DNA from: JAGRGG01 sp965217265
Lineage (GTDB): Bacteria > Pseudomonadota > Alphaproteobacteria > Geminicoccales > Geminicoccaceae
Reading direction: 5' to 3'
Assembly: GCA_965217265.1 (NCBI GenBank)
Contig: CBDCHP010000012.1
Span: forward strand, 248,001-312,000
DNA: 64,000 nt
Both the position numbers and the translations under genes were made by a program. The notes under the pieces were generated by a model. It had not been told where the DNA came from, made no database searches, and saw nothing but the letters and a program-made list of their open reading frames with translations. Position 1 is the first letter of the stretch. Each line of letters opens with the position of its first letter. Below are positions 1 through 9,104 of this stretch, piece after piece.

Positions 1-428
1 ATCAGCCGCGCCACGGCGGGGTCGCGGCGAAAGGCGGCGACCTCCGCCTCGCCCACGTACATGTCGGCCGGCCGGACGTACTCGACTTGGCTCATGGGTA
101 TGCCCGATGCCATCCGGGTCAGGTACTCGCCGACGCCAGAGAGCAGCACATGCTCTTCAAGGTCGCCGAACGCCCCTTCTCCGCGCAGCCGTTCGGCCCA
201 GCCGTGCATCTCGCGCACCGCCTCGAGGTAGACCTTCAGCCACGCGAGGCCGTGCGCCGCGTGCTGCTCCACCTCCAAGCGTGCCGGGTCGATCCGCCCC
301 TCGACGACCACCGCACCGCGCACGGCGTCCCGCGCGGCGGCGAACAGCCGCTCGGCCGCAGTGATTGCTTCAGATGCTAGCACAAGATCTGAACTATTTT
401 CAGTAATGTGAGCTAACGACGTCGCCAT
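1..428 (-). CDS. mcd: (2S)-Methylsuccinyl-CoA dehydrogenase, N-terminal 142 codons, cut by window edge
   Basis: This is the start of an acyl-CoA dehydrogenase-type flavoenzyme that would oxidise (2S)-methylsuccinyl-CoA to mesaconyl-CoA in the ethylmalonyl-CoA pathway. Seen: an ATG at 428 preceded by AGGGG about 10 bases upstream, then an open frame to the window edge. It has the long helical N-terminal extension typical of Mcd (EQHAAHGLAWLKVYLEA) and the segment SGIPMSQVEYVRPADM. The substrate call rests on family resemblance plus ccr and ecm next door. The first 20 or so codons are AT-rich, unlike the rest, and continuous with the AT-rich HNH gene just upstream, so the native start may have been replaced. 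The catalytic domain lies outside the window. Confidence 0.8.
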   Translation of the reverse strand, partial: MATSLAHITENSSDLVLASEAITAAERLFAAARDAVRGAVVVEGRIDPARLEVEQHAAHGLAWLKVYLEAVREMHGWAERLRGEGAFGDLEEHVLLSGVGEYLTRMASGIPMSQVEYVRPADMYVGEAEVAAFRRDPAVARL

Positions 429-445
429 TGCAGTAGACCCCTGTG

Positions 446-1228
446 TTACGCCGAACCGAAGCCAGCGAGATTTCCGCCAAACATACAAACACCTCCAAAA
501 ATTTTGTTACGGCCAGGAAATTCAATGTATCCATGCTCCACTTTAAAATCTCCATTGCAAGCGCTAAGCCTTAAATTGACTGTAGTAATAGGAAAATTTA
601 TATATTTACTGATAGAATAGTACTCTCTATGGCTCATTAGTTTTTTTGCTTGTTCATCGTTTCTACAGGTGTCAAATTTTATTTCGATGAAATCATTACC
701 CTCATATTGAACGTGAATATAATGCCCAGAAGGCGGACAAATAACATCAATCGAGTTTTTTGTTAGCGTCCATAGATTGTCTTTCATTATAAGGCAGTCT
801 TTACTCCATACATTAGAAAAATCTAAATTTAATAGCATATTGTTGTTTTTATCTCGATTGAACCATATAGTCGGCTTTCCCCAGAAACTAACAATTGCTC
901 CTGGATTAACTCCAGTTGCTCCAGCAAAAACTAGCAAGTCATTTCGCAGCCAATCAAAACTGCCTTGCAGCGTTTTTTTAAAACTGCTTGTGTATTTCTT
1001 CATATTGTAGAGCTGTTCGTTTGTAAAAGCTCCTTTATCGGCTTTTTTGTGATGCTCAAGGCAAAGCGCAATCATTCCTTTAGGGCTATGTGTGTGGCCT
1101 GCTGACCAAGGCGGGTCGAAGTGGTGCCATGTTAGATATGGATTACTGCATCCCTGAACTGGGCAGCCGAACCCCACCTCCTTACGAAGTTGTTGAATAA
1201 CTTCCGCAGGTGGGGTTCTACTGACCAA
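446..1228 (-). CDS. HNH-type putative nuclease in an AT-rich insert between ccr and mcd
   Basis: 260 residues from a TTG start, with GGAGG nine bases upstream inside the ccr 3' end. The TTG lies four bases after the ccr stop; the stop of this gene is 17 bases before mcd, so it sits inside the operon. N-terminal part: CPVQGC (C22, C27), HH (35-36) and C56-LEHH (59-60), a Cys/His layout of zinc-binding HNH proteins (GFGC then LCLEHH). Residues about 95-260 form a beta-rich domain I cannot name. Base composition is strikingly AT-rich against GC-rich neighbours, with AAA, ATT and TTT codons common, which points to recent transfer. No transposase or methylase partner is seen. Nuclease activity is inferred from the motif; the biological role is unknown. 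Confidence 0.72.
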   Translation of the reverse strand: MVSRTPPAEVIQQLRKEVGFGCPVQGCSNPYLTWHHFDPPWSAGHTHSPKGMIALCLEHHKKADKGAFTNEQLYNMKKYTSSFKKTLQGSFDWLRNDLLVFAGATGVNPGAIVSFWGKPTIWFNRDKNNNMLLNLDFSNVWSKDCLIMKDNLWTLTKNSIDVICPPSGHYIHVQYEGNDFIEIKFDTCRNDEQAKKLMSHREYYSISKYINFPITTVNLRLSACNGDFKVEHGYIEFPGRNKIFGGVCMFGGNLAGFGSA

Positions 1229-1232
1229 AAAC

Positions 1233-2813
1233 CTAATCCTCCACCGCCTCTTCGAGCGTCCGCATACCCGGCCGCTTGGCGTTGACCAAGACGGCCATGT
1301 TGCCGGGCTTGTGCTCGTTCTTCATCATCTTGGTGTGCGCGCGCGGGATATCGTCCCAGGCGAACACCTCGCTCATGCAGGGATCGACCTGGCGGTTGAG
1401 GACGAAGTTGTTCGCCGCCGACGCCTGTTTCAAGTTGGCGAAGTGGCTGCCCTGCAATCTCTTTTGCCGCATCCATAAGTAGCGCGCGTCGACGGTGAGC
1501 TTATAGCCCGTCGTGCCGGCGCAGATGACGACCATGCCGCCGCGCTTGCACACAAAGGCCGAGACCGGGAAGGTCGAGGCGCCGGGATGCTCGAAGACGG
1601 TGTCGACGTCGTTGCCCTTGCCGGTGATCTCCCAGATCGCCTTGCCGAACGTGCGCACCTCCTTGGTCCAGGCGGTGTAGGCATCGGCGTCCATCGGGTC
1701 CGGCATCTCCCCCCAGCAGGCGAAGTCCTTGCGGTTGATCGCCCCCTTGGCGCCCAAGGAGAGGACGAAGTCGCGCTTGTCCTCCTCGGAGATGACCGCG
1801 ATCGCGTTGCCGCCGCTTGCTGCGATGACCTGGATCGCCATCGAGCCCAGGCCCCCGGCCCCGCCCCAGACCAGAACGTTGTCGCCCGGCGTCAGCGTGT
1901 GCGGGCTGTGGCCGAACAGCATCCGGTACGCGGTCGCCAGCACCAGGACGTAGCAGCCGGACTCTTCCCAGGTCAGGTGCTTGGGCCGCGGCATCAATTG
2001 GCGCGATTGCACCTTGCAGAACTGGGCGAACGAGCCGTCCGAGGTCTCGTAGCCCCAGATGCGCTGCGAGGGCGAGTTCATCGGGTCGCCGCCGTTGCAC
2101 TCCTCGTCGTCGCCGTCGTCCTGGTTGCAGTGGATGACGACCTCGTCGCCGACCTTCCAGCGCTTGACCTTGGCGCCCACGGCCCAGACGACCCCCGACG
2201 CGTCGGAGCCGGCGATGTGGTAGGGGCCTTTGTGCACGTCGAGCACCGAGATCGGCTTGCCGAGCGCCGCCCAGACGCCGTTGTAGTTGACGCCGGCCGC
2301 CATCACCATGACCAGCACCTCGTCGTCGGCGACGGCGGGGGTTGGCACGACCTCGACTTGCATCGCCGTGTCGGGCTCGCCGTGGCGCTCTTTCCTGATC
2401 ACCCAGGCGTACATGTTCTTCGGTACGTGACCCAGGGGCGGTATCTCGCCGACTTCGTAGAGCTCCTTCGTGGGCACACGCCCCTTCAGGTCGATGATCT
2501 CCGCCGTCGCCGCCTCGGCGCCCGTCGCTGCTGACATGTTGGCCGCATCCTTGATTATTGCGCCGAACCTCGAAGAGAGAGGAGCGGCGTAGGGGTTGCC
2601 GTTTCGATAGCCCGCCTCCGCGACGAAGTCAGCCGGCTTCAAGGGGATCCCCTCGCGCCGCGCCGCTTCGAGCAGTTCTTCTTGCCGTCTCGGCGGGATC
2701 GCCCCGCGCCGCACCCAGCCGCTGACCGCGGTCTGCCAGATGCCCAGCAGCTCCGCGACGCGCTGCTGCGAGCCGAAGCGGCGGATGACGTGTTCCACCT
2801 GATGTCGAGGCAT
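1233..2813 (-). CDS. ccr: Crotonyl-CoA carboxylase/reductase with an in-frame N-terminal helix-turn-helix domain
   Basis: Carries out NADPH-dependent reductive carboxylation of crotonyl-CoA to ethylmalonyl-CoA, the key step of the ethylmalonyl-CoA pathway. Residues 93-526 match full-length Ccr: GEIPPLGHVPKNMYAW near 122, AAGVNYNGVWAALG near 172, CNQDDGDDEECNGGDP near 229, nucleotide loop GGAGGLGS at 317-324, and KRLQGSHFANLKQASAAN near 451. Residues 1-68 are extra: a Cro-like helix-turn-helix resembling the phage-type carph-isopro domain (RFGSQQRVAELLGIWQTAVS, then IPPRRQEELLEAAR). A 24-residue linker joins them. An internal ATG at 2537 with AAGGA about 10 bases upstream matches the usual Ccr start, so either a fusion or two overlapping in-frame products is possible. 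Divergent from ecm; followed closely by the HNH gene. Confidence 0.93.
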   Translation of the reverse strand: MPRHQVEHVIRRFGSQQRVAELLGIWQTAVSGWVRRGAIPPRRQEELLEAARREGIPLKPADFVAEAGYRNGNPYAAPLSSRFGAIIKDAANMSAATGAEAATAEIIDLKGRVPTKELYEVGEIPPLGHVPKNMYAWVIRKERHGEPDTAMQVEVVPTPAVADDEVLVMVMAAGVNYNGVWAALGKPISVLDVHKGPYHIAGSDASGVVWAVGAKVKRWKVGDEVVIHCNQDDGDDEECNGGDPMNSPSQRIWGYETSDGSFAQFCKVQSRQLMPRPKHLTWEESGCYVLVLATAYRMLFGHSPHTLTPGDNVLVWGGAGGLGSMAIQVIAASGGNAIAVISEEDKRDFVLSLGAKGAINRKDFACWGEMPDPMDADAYTAWTKEVRTFGKAIWEITGKGNDVDTVFEHPGASTFPVSAFVCKRGGMVVICAGTTGYKLTVDARYLWMRQKRLQGSHFANLKQASAANNFVLNRQVDPCMSEVFAWDDIPRAHTKMMKNEHKPGNMAVLVNAKRPGMRTLEEAVED

Positions 2814-2865
2814 GGCTTGGCCGTCCGTGAAGCGTTTGCTGCGTTGCCGGAACGCTCGCGCACAA

Positions 2866-2950
2866 AAGTGTTAATGTCAACACCAAATTCGGTGAAGTCA
2901 TCACCGGGTAAGCCGATAACAGTGTTAACGGGCGTGGTTTACGTGTTATA
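2866..2950. promoter_or_regulatory. Dyads and repeated GTGTTA half-sites in the ccr/ecm divergent region
   Basis: Two dyads are visible: GTGTT-N6-AACAC at 2868-2883 and GGTGA-N5-TCACC at 2891-2905. The half-site GTGTTA recurs at 2868, 2922 and 2943, the last two 21 bases apart (about two helical turns). This AT-richer stretch lies between the divergent ccr and ecm reading frames. It is a plausible operator for the helix-turn-helix encoded at the start of ccr, but that link is inference. Confidence 0.4.
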
Positions 2951-2954
2951 AATC

Positions 2955-2982
2955 TTGCTGTAGCGGTCAAATACGTTATGCT
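2955..2982 (+). promoter_or_regulatory. Candidate sigma70-type promoter for ecm
   Basis: TTGCTG at 2955-2960 and TATGCT at 2977-2982 are separated by 16 bases and lie about 55 bases before the ecm start. The match is moderate, and AT content is high only locally. Confidence 0.35.
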
Positions 2983-3036
2983 GCCGACTTGAGTGTTGGC
3001 TGTGATGCAGCAAAACGACCGGGTAGGGTGTTGACG

Positions 3037-5025
3037 ATGACGAACGATGACGCGGTGAGGGACAAGCCCTGGCTGTTTCGCACCTATGCCGGGCACAGCT
3101 CGGCCGCGGCCTCGAACGCGCTTTACCGCACCAACCTCGCTCGCGGCCAGACGGGCCTCTCGGTCGCGTTCGACCTGCCGACCCAAACCGGCTACGACAG
3201 CGATCACCCGCTCGCCCTGGGCGAGGTCGGCAAGGTCGGCGTCCCGATCGCCTCGATCACCGACATGACGGCCCTGTTCGAGGACATCCCGCTGGAGCGG
3301 ATGAACACCTCGATGACGATCAACGCGACGGCACCCTGGCTCCTGGCGCTCTACGTCGCCGTGGCCGAGGCGCAGGGCGCCGATCCCGCCAAGCTCCAGG
3401 GCACGGTGCAAAACGACCTGATCAAGGAATACCTCTCGCGCGGCACCTACATCTTCCCGCCCACGCCCTCGATGCGCCTGATCGGCGACGTCGTCGCCTA
3501 CACCTACCGGACGATCCCGAAGTGGAACCCGACCAACGTCTGCTCCTACCACTTGCAGGAGGCGGGCGCGACGCCGGTGCAGGAACTGGCCTACGCGCTC
3601 GCGACGGCGACGGCCGTCTTGGACGCGATCAAGGACGGCGGGCAGGTGCCGGACGACGAGTTCCCGCAGGTCGTCGGGCGGATCAGCTTCTTCGTCAACG
3701 CCGGCCTGCGCTTCGTCACCGAGCTTTGCAAGATGCGCGCCTTTTGCGAACTGTGGGACGCGATCTGCCTTGAACGCTACGGGGTCGAGGACGCGAAGCT
3801 GCGGCGCTTTCGCTACGGCGTCCAGGTCAACTCCCTGGGCCTGACCGAGCAGCAGCCGGAGAACAACGTCTATCGTATCCTGCTCGAAACGCTCGCCGTG
3901 ACGCTCTCGAAGAACGCCCGCGCGCGCGCCGTGCAACTGCCGGCCTGGAACGAGGCGCTGGGCCTGCCGCGCCCCTGGGACCAGCAATGGTCCTTGCGCA
4001 TGCAGCAGATCCTCGCCTTCGAGACCGACCTCTTGGCCTATCCCGACATCTTCGACGGCTCGAAGGTGATCGAGGCCAAGGTCGAGGGCCTCAAGGCCGA
4101 GGCGCGGGCCGAACTGGAGCGGATCGACGCGATGGGCGGCGCCGTCGAGGCGGTTGAGGCCGGCTACATGAAGAGCCGCCTCGTCGAGAGCGCTTCGGCC
4201 CGCATCGCCGCGATCGCGTCCGGGGCGCAGAAGGTGGTCGGGGTCAACTGCTACACCGAGACGGCGCCCTCGCCGCTGACGACCGGGGCCGACGCCGGCT
4301 TCATGCGGGTCGATCCGAAGGCCGAGGCCGAGCAGGTCGGGCGGCTGAGGGCGCACCGGGACGCGCGCGACGGGGCGGCGGTGCGGGCGGCGATCGACGA
4401 ACTGCGCGCGGCGGCGCAGGAGGGCCGCAACGTCATGCCGGCCTCGATCGCGTGCGCGCACGCCGGGGTCACGACCGGCGAGTGGGCCGGCACGCTGCGC
4501 GAGGTCTTCGGCGAGTATCGGGCACCCACCGGGGTGAGCGGTGCTGCTACCGGCGGCACCGACGTTCTGGCGCCGGTGCGCGAGCGGGTCGAGGCCGTCA
4601 GCGCCAAGCTCGGCCGGCGGGTCAAGATCCTGGTCGGCAAGCCTGGGCTCGACGGGCACTCGAACGGGGCCGAGCAGATCGCGGTCGCGGCGCGCGACAG
4701 CGGCATGGAGGTCGTCTACGAGGGCATCCGCCTGACCCCGGCGAAGATCGTCAACGCGGCCCTCGAAGAGGGCGTCCACGTCGTCGGCCTGTCGATCCTC
4801 TCCGGCTCGCACCTGCCGCTCGTCAAGGACGTCCTGGAGCGGATGCGAACCGCCGGCATCGGCGACGTGCCGCTGGTCGTCGGCGGCATCATCCCGATCG
4901 AGGACGAGCGCGCGCTGCTGGCGTCGGGCGTCGCCCGCGTCTACACGCCCAAGGACTACGCGATATCCAGCATCATGGCCGACATCGTCGAGGTGGTGAC
5001 GGCGGGGGCGGCGAAGGCGGCCTGA
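3037..5025 (+). CDS. ecm: Ethylmalonyl-CoA mutase (B12-dependent)
   Basis: Adenosylcobalamin-dependent isomerisation of (2R)-ethylmalonyl-CoA to methylsuccinyl-CoA. 662 residues, the normal single-subunit length. Substrate-binding barrel: KPWLFRTYAGHSSA, GQTGLSVAFDLPTQTGYDSD, MNTSMTINATAPWLL and NVCSYHLQEAGATP. The C-terminal B12 domain carries the cobalamin-ligand motif DGHSNG (D539, H541) followed by GLSILSGSH and VVGGIIP. The Ecm rather than methylmalonyl-CoA mutase call rests on the EQQPENNVYRI and NARARAVQLPAWNEALGLPRPWDQQW segments and on divergent ccr. The ATG at 3037 (GGGTAGGG upstream) begins at the usual position; an in-frame TTG at 2989 is less likely. Confidence 0.95.
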   Translation: MTNDDAVRDKPWLFRTYAGHSSAAASNALYRTNLARGQTGLSVAFDLPTQTGYDSDHPLALGEVGKVGVPIASITDMTALFEDIPLERMNTSMTINATAPWLLALYVAVAEAQGADPAKLQGTVQNDLIKEYLSRGTYIFPPTPSMRLIGDVVAYTYRTIPKWNPTNVCSYHLQEAGATPVQELAYALATATAVLDAIKDGGQVPDDEFPQVVGRISFFVNAGLRFVTELCKMRAFCELWDAICLERYGVEDAKLRRFRYGVQVNSLGLTEQQPENNVYRILLETLAVTLSKNARARAVQLPAWNEALGLPRPWDQQWSLRMQQILAFETDLLAYPDIFDGSKVIEAKVEGLKAEARAELERIDAMGGAVEAVEAGYMKSRLVESASARIAAIASGAQKVVGVNCYTETAPSPLTTGADAGFMRVDPKAEAEQVGRLRAHRDARDGAAVRAAIDELRAAAQEGRNVMPASIACAHAGVTTGEWAGTLREVFGEYRAPTGVSGAATGGTDVLAPVRERVEAVSAKLGRRVKILVGKPGLDGHSNGAEQIAVAARDSGMEVVYEGIRLTPAKIVNAALEEGVHVVGLSILSGSHLPLVKDVLERMRTAGIGDVPLVVGGIIPIEDERALLASGVARVYTPKDYAISSIMADIVEVVTAGAAKAA

Positions 5026-5121
5026 TCTGGCACCGTTCGGCCGGTCGTGCCGATTTGGTGAGAGACGTTCACCGTCGTTGGCCGTTGTTGGGATTACGAA
5101 CCCGCGATCCGGAGACGTTTC

Positions 5122-5346
5122 ATGCGCCGTATCCCCCTCGCCCTCGCCGCCCTCCTGCTCCTCGCCGCCTGCGCCGACGACCCTATCCCCGAACCCGGCG
5201 AGGCGACGATGGGGCCGGCGCCGATCAATCCCGGCGATGCCCCGGGCAACGTTCCAGGCCCCGTCGTCGCGCCCGAGGTCGATTCGAGCACCGAGCAACC
5301 GGGCGACCTGGTCGATCCCGCCCCGGTGCCAGGCGTCGCGTTTTAG
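5122..5346 (+). CDS. Small secreted lipoprotein, Pro/acidic-rich
   Basis: 74 residues. N-terminal signal MRRIPLALAALLLLAACADD with lipobox LAAC, so Cys17 should be lipidated; an Asp at +2 would favour retention at the inner membrane if the E. coli rule applies. The mature part is about 58 residues of Pro, Gly, Asp and Glu with no recognised domain. The start ATG follows CCGGAG by six bases. It sits alone between ecm and the DUF1194 gene on the same strand. Function unknown. Confidence 0.7.
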   Translation: MRRIPLALAALLLLAACADDPIPEPGEATMGPAPINPGDAPGNVPGPVVAPEVDSSTEQPGDLVDPAPVPGVAF

Positions 5347-5444
5347 GGATGGGGTAGGATCGAAGTCGTCCCTCGATTTGCCTCGCCGCCGCCCTATGGT
5401 TGCCGGAACGGACATCCCGCCGCGATCGACCAGAGGAGCGTTCC

Positions 5445-6242
5445 ATGCCGCGCCGTCCCGTCCTCGTTGTGCTGTCGTCGCTGCTCGCTTGGCTGCCCCA
5501 CGGCGCGGGCGCGGCCGAGGCACCGGTCGACGTCGAGCTGGTGCTCGCGGTCGACGTGTCGCGTTCGATGGACCGCGACGAGCAGGTGCTGCAACGCGAC
5601 GGTTACGTCGCGGCTTTGCGCGACCCGGAGGTGCTGAACGCGATCCGCTCGGGCTTCGTCGGCCGGATCGCACTCACCTACGTCGAGTGGGGCGGCCGCC
5701 ACGAGCAGCGCGTCGTCGTGCCGTGGCGGTCAATCGAGGGTGCCGCCGAGATCGAGGCGTTCGCGGCGACGCTCGAAGGCTCGCGCGCCGAACGGCGGCG
5801 CTACACCTCGATCTCGGGGGGCCTCGCCTACGCCGCCGGGCTGTTCGAGGCTAACGGCTTCGAGGGTACGCGGCGTGTAGTCGACGTCTCGGGCGACGGG
5901 CCGAACAACACCGGCCCGCCCGTGACACTGCTGCGCGACACACTGGTCGCCGACGGGATCGTCATCAACGGTCTGCCCTTGATGCTCCGCCCCTACTCAT
6001 CGGGGGTGAACAACGTCCTGCTCGACCTCGAAGCCTACTACGAGGACTGCGTCATCGGCGGCCCCGGCAGCTTCCTCGTCCCGGTCGAGGACATGGCCGG
6101 GCTCAAGGACGCGATCCGGCGCAAGCTAATCCTCGAAATCGCCGACGGCGCCCCCGCCGCGCGGCTGCACTACGCAGCGGCAGGCGTGACCGACTGCCTG
6201 ATCGGCGAAAAGACGCGGCCGAGCTGGATGACGGAGCCTTGA
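5445..6242 (+). CDS. DUF1194 family secreted von Willebrand A-like protein
   Basis: 265 residues. A signal peptide (MPRRPVLVVLSSLLAWLPHG, then AGAAEA cleavage region) is followed by a VWA-like fold: metal-site motif DVSRSM at 37-42, TSISGGL in the middle and DVSGDGPNNTG further on, as in DUF1194. The start at 5445 is supported by GAGGAG seven bases upstream; an upstream in-frame start would bury the signal peptide. The stop TGA is the first triplet of a palindromic repeat copy. Such proteins are exported and of unknown function; metal-dependent binding is inferred from the MIDAS-like motif. Confidence 0.82.
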   Translation: MPRRPVLVVLSSLLAWLPHGAGAAEAPVDVELVLAVDVSRSMDRDEQVLQRDGYVAALRDPEVLNAIRSGFVGRIALTYVEWGGRHEQRVVVPWRSIEGAAEIEAFAATLEGSRAERRRYTSISGGLAYAAGLFEANGFEGTRRVVDVSGDGPNNTGPPVTLLRDTLVADGIVINGLPLMLRPYSSGVNNVLLDLEAYYEDCVIGGPGSFLVPVEDMAGLKDAIRRKLILEIADGAPAARLHYAAAGVTDCLIGEKTRPSWMTEP

Positions 6243-6381
6243 ACGCTTGCGCGTGCGCTGCCGCGTTTTTTGCCAGTGTTAACGCAGGAGGTTGGCCCCG
6301 ACGCCGAGGGCCAATCTCCAGCGACAAGTAGTAAAAAAGAGAAATAGAAGCCCGCGCGGCGAGCGCACGCGCAAGCGTTCA
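6240..6381. repeat. Palindromic dispersed repeat, copy 1 (reverse orientation)
   Basis: Outer arms AACGCTTGCGCGTGCGCT and its reverse complement are perfect over 18 bases. The inner part has GCCAGTGTTAACGCAGGAGG near the left arm, which is the opposite orientation to most copies, and an inner GGCC...GGCC hairpin. Both ends carry stop codons: TGA of the DUF1194 gene on the left and TGA of the convergent HDAC-like gene on the right. Confidence 0.9.
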
Positions 6382-7275
6382 ACAATCGGCCGCTACCTCG
6401 TGCAGCACGGCGTGGCGACGCACAAGCTCATCGAGGTTGAAAGAGTAGCCGCCGCCGAGGACGCAGGCGAGCGGCACGCCGGCGTCGCGGCAGGTCTCGA
6501 TCACCAGCGCCTCGCGCGCGGCGAGGCCCGCATCCGAGAGGTCGAGCCGCCCGAGCCGGTCGCGGACGTGCGGATCGACGCCGGCGTTGTAGAAGACGAG
6601 GTCGGGCCGGTGCTGGACCAAGAGGTCGGGCAGGATGCTCGCGGCGGCAAGGTAGGTCGCGTCGCCGGCGCCCGGGTCGAGCGCGATGTCGAGCGAGCTT
6701 TGCGCCTTGCGCACCGGGAAGTTGGTCCGGCAGTGCAGTGAGACGGTGACGATGTCGGGATCGTCGGCCGTGATCGCCGCCGTGCCGTCGCCCTGATGCA
6801 CGTCGAGGTCGAAGACCAGCACCCGGCGGACCGTCCCCTCGCGCAGAAGGAGGCGGGCCGCGACCGCGACGTCGTTGAACAGGCAAAAGCCGGCGCCGAA
6901 GCCGGCGTGCGCGTGGTGGCTGCCGCCAGCCATGTTGCACGCCATCCCCTCCTCGATCGCAAGCCGGGCGGCGAGCACTGTGCCGGCGACGGCGCAGCGG
7001 CCGCGTAAGATCAGCCCGTCGGTGAGCGGCAGGCCCAAGCGCCGCTCCTCGGCCGGCGTCAGGCGCCGGTCCAGGACGGCGCTGACGTAGCCCGTGTCGT
7101 GCGCCAGTTCGAGCCAGCCGCGCGGCGCCGGCTCGGCGGTGAACACCCGCTCCTCCGGCGCGAGGCTATGCGCCTTAAGGTGCAAGAACAAGGCGCCGAA
7201 CTTCGGCATCGGAAAGCGGTGCCCAGGCGGCAAAGGCGCAACGTAGGCGGGGTGGAAGACGATGGCTGGGCGCAT
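6379..7275 (-). CDS. Histone deacetylase-superfamily (acetylpolyamine amidohydrolase-like) enzyme
   Basis: 298 residues of an arginase/deacetylase-fold zinc hydrolase. Motifs: GGSHHAHAGFGAGFCLFND with the catalytic His pair 120-121, zinc ligands D156, H160 (FDLDVHQGDG) and D234 (AGVDPH), and the active-site Tyr in GGGYS at 277. The sequence resembles the short single-domain class of HDAC-like proteins (AcuC and HDAC11-like). Natural substrates may be acetylated polyamines or lysines. The next gene on the same strand is N-carbamoylputrescine amidase, so a polyamine role is plausible but inferred. The stop codon lies in repeat copy 1, and copy 2 separates it from aguB. Confidence 0.88.
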   Translation of the reverse strand: MRPAIVFHPAYVAPLPPGHRFPMPKFGALFLHLKAHSLAPEERVFTAEPAPRGWLELAHDTGYVSAVLDRRLTPAEERRLGLPLTDGLILRGRCAVAGTVLAARLAIEEGMACNMAGGSHHAHAGFGAGFCLFNDVAVAARLLLREGTVRRVLVFDLDVHQGDGTAAITADDPDIVTVSLHCRTNFPVRKAQSSLDIALDPGAGDATYLAAASILPDLLVQHRPDLVFYNAGVDPHVRDRLGRLDLSDAGLAAREALVIETCRDAGVPLACVLGGGYSFNLDELVRRHAVLHEVAADC

Positions 7276-7417
7276 GGCGCTTCGCGGCGCTAGGCGCGCG
7301 GCCTTTCTTCTTCTTTTTTTACAACTTGTTCCCGGACTGGCCCCAGCGCCGAGGGCCAGCCTCGAACAAAAGATAAAAAAGAAAAGGGAAAAGCCCCGCG
7401 CAGCGGACGCGAAGCGT

Positions 7418-7420
<3 letters not shown>
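7276..7420. repeat. Palindromic dispersed repeat, copy 2
   Basis: Left arm GCGCTTCGCGGCG with the T-rich tract CTTTCTTCTTCTTTTTTT, inner hairpin GGCCCCAGCGCCGAGGGCC, right arm GCGCAGCGGACGCGAAGCGT. The right end supplies the TGA stop of aguB (7418-7420). It lacks the GTTAAC block found in other copies. Confidence 0.85.
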
Positions 7421-8296
<876 letters not shown>

Positions 8297-8360
8297 CGCT
8301 CTCCTCCTCGCGCTCCCGTGCATTCCAAGAGGCTTCGGATAGCCGTCTATCGCCTCGACC

Positions 8361-9104
8361 TCAAGGCTTGGTTCCGGGTTTGGCGACGAAGGGCTTGAGC
8401 CTCAGCCGGGTACGGTGGTCCTGAGCGGCCCGGCCGTCGGCGTCGCGGCCGTGAAAATAGTCTTTTTGCCAGCCCTTCTTCGCCGCCTCGCTCGCGGGCC
8501 GCTTCAAGTCGGCGTTGAACGTGTTGCGGTCCTTGGACCAGGCGCGAAAGCGCCGCTCCAGGTCGGGGTCGTCCGTGATCGGCCGGACCTCGGGCTCGAC
8601 CGCCTCCAGCGCCTTGAGGTCGATCGGCATGAGCAAGCAGAATGGCTCGTCCTCCTCGAAGCGGACGACGGCGTTGGGCCGGGTGAAGCGCCAGTTCATC
8701 GTGAAGGTGTAGGGCGCCCAGTCGGTCTCGACGACGCCCGAGAGCGGCGCGATGCCGTCTTTCGGCCGGTTGACCGGGCCGGTCGCGAACAGGTTGACGC
8801 CGGGCGCGGTCTTGAACAGGCCGTGCAGGTGAAAGGTGAGGACGCCGCTGCCGAAGTGGCTGATCGGCAGCCCTTGGCGGCGGGGTGCCGCGATCCGGAT
8901 CGCGTCGACGCCGGTCTCGCCCGTCCACCACGCCTCGAACGCGGTCTCGCACAAGACCTCCCAGCCGCAGGCGTTGGCGATGTTGAGCGGCAGGCAGCGG
9001 TAGGCGAAGCCCTGCGGCGTCGCTTGCATCCAGTCGCGCTCCAGGGGTGCTGGGCGGATCTTCGCCTCGCGCTCGTTGACGCGGTAGTAGACGAACTTCG
9101 TCAC
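8361..9104 (-). CDS. DUF6065 family protein
   Basis: 247 residues from a GTG at 9104 (AAGG ten bases upstream). The frame stays open upstream to 9296, but that part is low-complexity Arg/Pro-rich and unlike the family. Conserved-looking stretches: FVYYRVNEREAKIRPAPLER, FAYRCLPLNIANACGWEVLC, SHFGSGVLTFHLHGLFKTAP, FTMNWRFTRP and a basic C-terminus with KGWQKDYFHGRD. No signal peptide or membrane segment. Members of this family are uncharacterised. It is followed on the same strand by aguB, 64 bases away. Confidence 0.75.
   Translation of the reverse strand: MTKFVYYRVNEREAKIRPAPLERDWMQATPQGFAYRCLPLNIANACGWEVLCETAFEAWWTGETGVDAIRIAAPRRQGLPISHFGSGVLTFHLHGLFKTAPGVNLFATGPVNRPKDGIAPLSGVVETDWAPYTFTMNWRFTRPNAVVRFEEDEPFCLLMPIDLKALEAVEPEVRPITDDPDLERRFRAWSKDRNTFNADLKRPASEAAKKGWQKDYFHGRDADGRAAQDHRTRLRLKPFVAKPGTKP

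Noticed and set aside
2629..5673. A 1,014-codon minus-strand frame across ecm
   Set aside because: It is the shadow of the strongly supported ecm gene; the peptide is Arg/Asp-rich without motifs.
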